Below, piece after piece: positions 14,985 through 20,205 of a stretch of DNA of 20,205 bases; position 1 is the stretch's first letter, and each line of letters opens with the position of its first letter. This DNA comes from a virus. Under the pieces are notes generated by a model, which was not told the origin of the DNA, did no database searches, and saw nothing but the letters and a program-made list of their open reading frames with translations. A program made the translations under genes and the position numbers. The DNA lies in IMG/VR virus record IMGVR_UViG_3300042914_001479, positions 1 through 20,205 of that record; one strand, 5' to 3'.

Positions 14985-14991
14985 TATTTAG
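14985..14991 (-). promoter_or_regulatory. candidate late promoter before gp13
   Basis: CTAAATA on the minus strand, in the 61-nt gap between the fibre locus and gp13, lies 17 nt before the gp13 ATG with AAGGAGA between. The same motif occurs before the prohead core gene. The gap also contains a short inverted repeat, CTCT-ACGG-AGAG, too weak to call a terminator. Confidence 0.42.
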
Positions 14992-15028
14992 ACTCTACGG
15001 AGAGCCGCACGATCATGCTGAATAAATG

Positions 15029-16516
15029 TCAAGCAAACACAGCAACACTGAAATTTCTTGGATTGTAGAACGCACCATCACCAGCACCTTTGAAAGCCAC
15101 ATAAAAAGTACTTGCCGTGGGTGCTACCCTAGCATTAGACGCATTGGTATGCAATTCCGCACAAAGTGTTCGATTGCTTCCATCCAACGATGTGCTTACA
15201 ACAACGGTATATGTTGCAGTAGGCATATTTGTAGTAAAATCAAACTTGAATACTCCTCTTGCGTTTTGAGTGACTGTTAGATTTTCACTATCTTGCGATA
15301 CTATAACTGCACTTGCTGCTGTAGAAGCAGCAGCACTATCGGTGTTTACAACCGCTGAAAACGCACGACAGGCATACATTGGAGCAGAACCGCTTGGAGT
15401 AAGGGTGGCATTTGCAACTTTCAGTGAGGATGCGATTTCCACTGAACCATCACCACGAATAAGCATTGCTGGTGCTGATCTAGCATCGGCAGTGAGTCCA
15501 GTTGAACGATTAATCAGATCAATGTTTAGTCTGTTGTTTGATGGGGTTGCGTTTCCTGTTCCTGTTGTCCACACCTTGAAGGCATTTGTGGAGTTCTGCG
15601 AGAACAGTATGCCACCCCAACCATCGTCATTGCTGTCTGATGTGAAATCCGCAGCGTAATCAGTTATGCTGCTATATCCTCCATCACCAACAGTAAGTGT
15701 TGCGGTTGGGTTTGTTGTTAAGATTCCAACATATCCGTTGGAGGTGATTCGCATCCGTTCCACATTTGAACTTCCGTCAGCAGGAGTGGTGAAAAATTTC
15801 AGGAATCCGCTGTGGTCAGTCGTGCCCTCGTTTCCTCCATCAATGTATCCGCCTGCAAGTGTGACACCGGATTGGGAATTCCGCGAACCAATACCAATTC
15901 GTCCGTATCGTTCAGCCGCAACCGAAGACCCGTCGTCCCATACGAAAATACCAGCACCTGTTCCACCAACCAGTAAACGATTGTATCCAAAAAAAGCACT
16001 ACCTGTCGGGAATACGCCCCTGTCGCTGATGGACACCGTGCCACGCACATCAAGTTTGGCTACGGGAGATGTTGTTCCAATTCCAATTTCACCATCAGCA
16101 GTCAACCGCATCTTCTCCACATGTCCGATGGCAAACATGAGATTGGTGGCAGTTGTGTTGTAACTCTCATTCAACACAATACCTTCGCTTGTTGCGGTCA
16201 CGAACAGTCTTGGGCGATAGTCCGATCCACTCGAATTGTTTGATATAAATGACGCAAGAGTGATTCCCGCTGTTGTAGCAGCGGTAACAGGCACAGTGCT
16301 TACCACGCTGAATACGGCATTACCCCCGCTTGGCTTAACTCCATTGTCTGAAACCCGAGAAGTTCCATCAACATGAAGGGTTGCAAGTGGACTTGAAGTT
16401 CCTATTCCTACAAGACCATCACTTCCCACTCGTACCCGCTGAGTAGCGTTGGTGGAAACAATCAGCGGATCGCTGTCGCTCTGTGGTTGGATGTTGCTTG
16501 CCTTTAGTGTACTCAT
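15029..16516 (-). CDS. tail fibre-like protein with VGIG repeats
   Basis: The protein is 495 aa. It shares the start MSTLKASNIQP and R(V/I)R(V/I)...G pattern with the paralogue at 18418-19818. A repeat of about 24 residues occurs three times, at about 26-49, 134-157 and 253-276: (E)(R/K)MR(I/L)T..G..(V/I)GI.T..P.A.L.V. This repeat is common in phage fibre shafts. The remaining sequence is Ser/Thr/Gly/Asn-rich with beta-strand patterning. The C-terminus (ARVAPTASTFYVAFKGAGDG and the rest) lacks an S74 chaperone and probably forms a distal beta domain. GGAGA lies upstream of the ATG. Virion attachment point and receptor are not known from sequence. Confidence 0.82.
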   Translation of the reverse strand: MSTLKASNIQPQSDSDPLIVSTNATQRVRVGSDGLVGIGTSSPLATLHVDGTSRVSDNGVKPSGGNAVFSVVSTVPVTAATTAGITLASFISNNSSGSDYRPRLFVTATSEGIVLNESYNTTATNLMFAIGHVEKMRLTADGEIGIGTTSPVAKLDVRGTVSISDRGVFPTGSAFFGYNRLLVGGTGAGIFVWDDGSSVAAERYGRIGIGSRNSQSGVTLAGGYIDGGNEGTTDHSGFLKFFTTPADGSSNVERMRITSNGYVGILTTNPTATLTVGDGGYSSITDYAADFTSDSNDDGWGGILFSQNSTNAFKVWTTGTGNATPSNNRLNIDLINRSTGLTADARSAPAMLIRGDGSVEIASSLKVANATLTPSGSAPMYACRAFSAVVNTDSAAASTAASAVIVSQDSENLTVTQNARGVFKFDFTTNMPTATYTVVVSTSLDGSNRTLCAELHTNASNARVAPTASTFYVAFKGAGDGAFYNPRNFSVAVFA

Positions 16517-16529
16517 CGTTTTCTCCGTG

Positions 16530-16826
16530 TCAGGTCAGCGATTGCAGTTCGTTACGCAGGGCAATTGCCTGTGTGTTCAGCCCGTCCAAGTATGCCGTGT
16601 CGCCCTCTGCAAGCGGACGAATGCGCCGTGCGTCAAGTGCTGCCAGTTCTGCTTTGATCTGTGCAATGCGTGGATTGGGGAGAGGGTCGGCAGGGAGTGG
16701 GGTATTTCCCGCTGCACACCACGCCAAGTACTGTGCATAGTCGGTGTTCAGTGGGTCGGTTGGAATCACTGCGCCGTCGTCTACGCGGAGAACATGAGTG
16801 GCACGATTGAATAATTTGTAGTTCAT
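16530..16826 (-). CDS. tail fibre assembly / tail chaperone-like small protein
   Basis: The protein is 98 aa from the ATG at 16824-16826, which has GAGGAA 6 nt upstream. An 11-codon longer reading would overlap the preceding fibre gene and has no support. The motif YAQYLAWCAAGNTPLPADPL (30-49), followed by a helix 'RIAQIKAELAALDARRIRPL' (53-72), is typical of small proteins next to tail fibres annotated as tail assembly chaperones or fibre assembly proteins. It lies directly after the receptor-binding-type fibre gene (10 nt gap) and 13 nt before the next fibre gene, so it probably helps fold or assemble one of them. Function is inferred from pattern and position. Confidence 0.7.
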   Translation of the reverse strand: MNYKLFNRATHVLRVDDGAVIPTDPLNTDYAQYLAWCAAGNTPLPADPLPNPRIAQIKAELAALDARRIRPLAEGDTAYLDGLNTQAIALRNELQSLT

Positions 16827-16836
16827 CGGGGGTTCC

Positions 16837-18408
16837 TCACAGTTCTGCTGAGTAGTCAAATCCAGCAGCCGTACTGTTGTTGAATTGGAAGGATCCTGTT
16901 GTAGTAACTGTTACATGCATAATATAGTTGTGGTTGGAGTACGCTTCTCCGTGTACTCCTGTTCCGCTTGACGCAGAACAGTTGCTGAATGCAAATGCTG
17001 CGGGGTTGTATCTTGTCATTGTTGGTATTGCTCTCATGGGACGGAGCAGGGTTAGTGTCTGCACTACTCCTGCTCCAGCAGCACCGTATCCCGCAAAGTT
17101 TTGGTAAATGTTTCTCTGAAAATATCGCTGACACAACGCCAGTTCTGTTTCATACGGACGGTGTTCAAACGGAGTGGCAACATTTCCAAGTTCCCACTGC
17201 ACACCAGTAATGTCCAAGTATCCGCCCGAGTATCCGGTTATTTGCACTCCTGTTCCGTCTGTGTACGGAGAATACGACAAATACACTCCATCACGGGTTA
17301 GCCATGTGTTTCGGGTTCCGTATCCAGATAGTCCTGAACCAAGATTGAAACCTAAATACGCAAATCCCCTAGAAGCAGTGTTGTCCACAAGAGTTGTAGG
17401 AGCAATATCATAAGTCCATCCCGTGCTAGTGGTGTCTCCGGGAATAGTTACAGTCTTGTACTCCCATGTGTCTGCGGAATTTATCGTGTACGGGAAAAGG
17501 TATGATCGGGTTCCGCTTGGATACGAACCTATTTGTCCCTCAAATGTTCCGGTTTGGTTGGAACGAACCCAAAATGACACGGTTGATGTTTTTGCAGTGG
17601 ATTTGCCGTAATCAAAATCCATTAGTGTGGACGCTTCAATAGGCTGAAAGAATGACGAAACTGATGTGTTTGCATACGAACCGCCTGCGACTCCACCCGC
17701 AGTGGCTCCGCTCAGAATGCGGCAGTAACGAGTAAATCCCTGTGGGGGTGAAACAGTCAAGCCGCCATAGAACTGGAATGTGATTCCCGGACTTCTTTGG
17801 AATTGCCATCTGTCGTATAGTTTAGAGGTGGTCGGGGAAGAAATACTTACAGGGCCTGTAGTTGGACCAAATCCGTTGATGTTTGGATTGGTGGTGGTTC
17901 CGCGCTGATTCACGATCATGCTGCCGTTAATGACACGGTTTCGGAACATGAACGGAGAAGCCATTACTGCTGTTCCACTCACCGAAACATTTCCGGCAAC
18001 GGAAAGTGAAGCACCGGGAGTAATAGTTCCTATTCCCACATTTCCTTCTTTGGTGATGGTCATGGCAGTTATACCATCATGTACAATATTTGATGATCCA
18101 GTAGACTCTCTGACCTGTGTTCTGTTGTTAACGACGAAATACAAACTTCCGTTGGTTTGCCCTTCCCCGGCAACAATCCAGTTCAAACCATTATTTCCTA
18201 ATTGCAGGTAATTCCAAGCAAGTTTGGAAGAATAACTCAATCCAATAGCACCATCTCCGTAACGAGCCATGAAATAATTTCCTGGTCCAACCGTAGCATT
18301 ACCCGAAATTGAAGCAGAACCACCCATGAAAGTGGTAACTGCATCAACAGTCACGGTTCCTGCGGTTGAGCCTACGGGTTCGATTCGGTTGGTCTTGATT
18401 GTACTCAT
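16837..18408 (-). CDS. tail fibre-like receptor-binding protein with beta-sandwich module
   Basis: The protein is 523 aa. The start MSTIKTNRIEPVGSTAG is shared with neighbouring fibre genes. A single NVGIGTITPGASLSVAG repeat lies at 123-139. From about 157 to 432 there is a well-known phage module: NRVINGSMIVNQRG (157-170), KLYDRWQF (196-203), TSTVSFWVRSNQTGTFEG (274-291), SADTWEYKTVTIPGDTTSTG (311-330), YLDITGVQWELGNVATPFEH (397-416) and RPYETELALCQRYFQRN (417-433). It is widespread in tail fibres and is thought to be a carbohydrate-binding-like beta-sandwich. The last about 90 residues form a separate tip. The gene is followed closely by a small assembly-type gene. AAGAGA lies upstream of the start. 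Receptor and position on the virion are unknown. Confidence 0.85.
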   Translation of the reverse strand: MSTIKTNRIEPVGSTAGTVTVDAVTTFMGGSASISGNATVGPGNYFMARYGDGAIGLSYSSKLAWNYLQLGNNGLNWIVAGEGQTNGSLYFVVNNRTQVRESTGSSNIVHDGITAMTITKEGNVGIGTITPGASLSVAGNVSVSGTAVMASPFMFRNRVINGSMIVNQRGTTTNPNINGFGPTTGPVSISSPTTSKLYDRWQFQRSPGITFQFYGGLTVSPPQGFTRYCRILSGATAGGVAGGSYANTSVSSFFQPIEASTLMDFDYGKSTAKTSTVSFWVRSNQTGTFEGQIGSYPSGTRSYLFPYTINSADTWEYKTVTIPGDTTSTGWTYDIAPTTLVDNTASRGFAYLGFNLGSGLSGYGTRNTWLTRDGVYLSYSPYTDGTGVQITGYSGGYLDITGVQWELGNVATPFEHRPYETELALCQRYFQRNIYQNFAGYGAAGAGVVQTLTLLRPMRAIPTMTRYNPAAFAFSNCSASSGTGVHGEAYSNHNYIMHVTVTTTGSFQFNNSTAAGFDYSAEL

Positions 18409-18417
18409 GGTGTTCTC

Positions 18418-19818
18418 TTATTTAGCCTTTAGTTCCGCGATTTCCGCTGCCTGTGCGTCCACGATGCCCTTGAGTTCCTGAACGGACTTCACCAATACTG
18501 CTATGATTGCGCGATCACTGTAGTTCTTGAATTTTTCTGCTGTTTCCGGTTCGGGTGATGCCTCGGGAATGACTGCTGCCACCTCTTGTGCCACAAATCC
18601 CAGTTCCTCGTATGGATGGGCAAAGGGTGAGTCATCGTTCCAGCGATAGTAGGTGGGCAACAGGCGGGAAACCTTGTCCAAACCGCTGTCAAGTGAGCGT
18701 GTTTTGGTCTTGTGGCGACCGTCTGATGCGCTTATAACTCCGGTGGAAGAGGTGGTGAGCGTTCCCGCTCCATATGAGTGAAATGTGATTGTTCCTGTTC
18801 TGGCTATGGTCATTTTAATTGTTTCGGCTGTGGTTGCCGTACCGCCGTTGTTCGTGAAGATGTTTATCTCTCCACCACCATTTGCACCACTTGACGGTGA
18901 AACGCAAGTGATTGCCGCTTTTATCTTGTTGTCATTTGCCTGACCTCCTGCCACAAAGAAAATTCGTCCAAATGTGGTGTTTGTCGTTATTGCAGATGAT
19001 GCCTTTGGGTTGTTTAGTTCTATGCGACCGTCTGCTGAGTCTGTATCGGTTGCTCGTCCAATCAAGGAAAGAACAGACGAATACTGTGTACTGCCTGTAT
19101 TATTCGTGTATGATTGCGGGGACATTCCACTAGTCAGTCCTATTCCAACCTGACCGTATTGGTCAATCCAAAATCGGTCAACATATGTTGATGGATGGGA
19201 TCCAAGTCTGCGATCAAGTATGCGAAACATCTTTACGGAATTGTTGGTCTGTGCCAAAATTCCCCAGTCCGCTCCATTCACATACTCATCTGTCAACCGG
19301 ATTTCTGCCTGCGTGTATCTTGGCCCACCATATACATGAAGTGGAGCAATACCAACAGTAGCACCAACCACAACGCTGCCACCAACAGGGTTCAGCGCAA
19401 GAGAGCGTTGTGTATTGTCTGAATTTTGCACTTGCAGCCAAGCAGCACTGACCCCGCTGTTCCCAAAAAACAGCGTAGTGTTTCCTGCACTGGCGCGAAT
19501 TGAGGCATTTGCCCGGTTTCTAGTGGTCGTGAATGTGTTGAGTTGCGGGTCAAGCAAACCAGAGTTTGACGCACTGACAACTTCCAAATCCACATTAGGC
19601 GTTCCGCTCACGGCAGAGCCAATAGCCAACTTGCCATTAAAGTTTGACGCACCACTGACCGTAAGCGAACCGCTGAATGTGCTGCTCACAGTGCTTGAAA
19701 CCGTCATCACGCCGCTTGGGGTGATACGAATGCGCTCGGTGTCTGCCGAGCCTGTCTTCAAGATCAGGTTGTTGGTTCCAAGTGTTGGTTGAATTGAATC
19801 AGACTTAATGGTACTCAT
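18418..19818 (-). CDS. tail fibre-like protein with C-terminal S74 intramolecular chaperone
   Basis: The protein is 466 aa. N-terminal MSTIKSDSIQP plus ERIRITPSG repeats the start of the paralogous fibre. The middle is beta-rich and contains GQVGIGLTS-type sequence. Residues about 363-466 match a peptidase S74 / endosialidase-type chaperone: SASDGRHKTK (363-372), LLPTYYRWND (386-395), YEELGFVAQEVAAVIPEA (403-420) and a final helix with SVQELKGIVDAQAAEIAELK. Ser365-Asp366 is the expected self-cleavage site that releases the chaperone after trimer folding. GAGGAA lies upstream of the ATG. The preceding partial fibre gene stops 9 nt before the start. Confidence 0.87.
   Translation of the reverse strand: MSTIKSDSIQPTLGTNNLILKTGSADTERIRITPSGVMTVSSTVSSTFSGSLTVSGASNFNGKLAIGSAVSGTPNVDLEVVSASNSGLLDPQLNTFTTTRNRANASIRASAGNTTLFFGNSGVSAAWLQVQNSDNTQRSLALNPVGGSVVVGATVGIAPLHVYGGPRYTQAEIRLTDEYVNGADWGILAQTNNSVKMFRILDRRLGSHPSTYVDRFWIDQYGQVGIGLTSGMSPQSYTNNTGSTQYSSVLSLIGRATDTDSADGRIELNNPKASSAITTNTTFGRIFFVAGGQANDNKIKAAITCVSPSSGANGGGEINIFTNNGGTATTAETIKMTIARTGTITFHSYGAGTLTTSSTGVISASDGRHKTKTRSLDSGLDKVSRLLPTYYRWNDDSPFAHPYEELGFVAQEVAAVIPEASPEPETAEKFKNYSDRAIIAVLVKSVQELKGIVDAQAAEIAELKAK
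18419..18425 (-). promoter_or_regulatory. possible late promoter element between fibre genes
   Basis: CTAAATA on the minus strand overlaps the last codons and stop of the S74 fibre gene and lies 10 nt before the next fibre ATG. The sequence identity to the boxes before gp13 and the core gene is notable. However, a transcript starting here would have almost no leader, and the match could be a by-product of a Lys-stop ending. Confidence 0.2.
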
Positions 19819-19827
19819 GGCTTCCTC

Positions 19828-20205
19828 TTATAGAATTACCAGTGATCCGCCGCTTTCAACGGTCAGTGTTGCACCGCTTGCAACGGTGAGCGTTCCGCTC
19901 ATAATTGCATTTTCCGTGCTTCCGATTGATCCGCACACACCCGCAGGCACTGTGATGTTAGAGTTAACAAAGAATCCGCCGCTAGGAATGCGAATGTCTC
20001 CAACCACCTCAAGTTTTCCACGCGCCGTGTTTGCTCCGGTTCCGCGTATGATGCGCGGACCAATGTTCTGCCCTGTTACACCAATACCCACATTTCCCAA
20101 CACATACGCGCCGCCGCTCACACCAAGAGTTCCTGCGCTGTATCCTGCGGCAGTGTTGTAGTGGAACAGGAAACTGCTTGTTGCACCGGGTGCGCCGCCT
20201 TGGTT
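19828..20205 (-). CDS. tail fibre-like protein (partial, N-terminus cut by window edge)
   Basis: The frame is open from the right edge to the stop at 19828-19830: 125 codons plus stop. An internal GTG near 20121 would make a shorter reading, but there is no reason to start there because the frame continues upstream. The fragment contains YVLGNVGIGVTGQNIGP and KLEVVGDIRIPSGG, the same NVGIG...L.V.GD pattern as the other fibres. It ends in a repetitive beta stretch, SGTLTVASGATLTVESGGSL, reminiscent of beta-solenoid or collar/fibre tails. The end lacks a chaperone domain. It is probably the first of four adjacent fibre or structural genes. Confidence 0.7.
   Translation of the reverse strand, partial: NQGGAPGATSSFLFHYNTAAGYSAGTLGVSGGAYVLGNVGIGVTGQNIGPRIIRGTGANTARGKLEVVGDIRIPSGGFFVNSNITVPAGVCGSIGSTENAIMSGTLTVASGATLTVESGGSLVIL

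Noticed and set aside
14993-15004. Inverted repeat CTCT-ACGG-AGAG before gp13 as a terminator
   Set aside because: Only four base pairs with no U-tract following.
1-20205. Search for tRNA genes, CRISPR arrays, insertion sequences, attachment sites or a phage-defence cassette
   Set aside because: No cloverleaf-like sequence, spaced direct repeats, transposase or terminal inverted repeats were noticed by eye, and no gene-free stretch is long enough to hide a sizeable element.

Overview
The window is a contiguous piece of a T4-like myovirus genome (or a metagenomic contig of one). Every gene I can support lies on the minus strand, so transcription runs from the right end to the left end. In that direction the order is: fibre genes, gp13, gp14, gp15, gp16, two small accessory genes, gp17, gp18, gp19, gp20, a gp68-like core protein, gp21, gp22, gp23, a tail-tube-like protein, UvsY and a dCMP-deaminase-like gene. 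The gp13-to-gp23 order is the conserved T4 virion block. The sequences and lengths (portal 565 aa, gp14 ending in an acidic DFTEKDPF-type tail, uvsY soon after gp23) look more like aquatic, cyanophage-type T4-like phages than like enteric T4. The host cannot be read from this sequence.

Right part (about 14970-20205): a tail-fibre locus with the 3' end of one fibre gene, three full-length fibre-like genes that share an MST(I/L)K...I(Q/E)P start, and a small tail-fibre-assembly-type gene. One fibre ends in a peptidase S74-type intramolecular chaperone. Another carries a beta-sandwich module common in phage receptor-binding proteins. This locus sits where T4 has its gp10-gp12/wac genes.

Middle part (about 2750-14970): neck proteins gp13, gp14 and gp15; terminase gp16 and gp17; sheath gp18; tube gp19; portal gp20; core protein; protease gp21; and scaffold gp22. 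Genes are packed tightly, with 1-13 nt overlaps or short gaps and mostly good Shine-Dalgarno sequences. Two small genes, a three-helix membrane protein with a CPVC motif and a four-cysteine protein, are inserted between gp16 and gp17. Several gaps carry CTAAATA/AATAAATA/TATAGATA elements that resemble T4-type late promoters.

Left part (1-2750): major capsid gp23 ends with tandem stops and a near-perfect intrinsic terminator. A second tail-tube-fold protein follows. Next comes a convincing host-type sigma70 promoter in front of uvsY, which marks the change from the late virion block to recombination and nucleotide-metabolism genes. A dCMP-deaminase-like gene is cut by the left edge.

No tRNA, CRISPR array, insertion sequence or integrase was seen. 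No gene-free stretch exceeds about 100 bases. I did not find a clearly new system. The best leads are the gp16-gp17 insertion, the fibre array and the regulatory signals.
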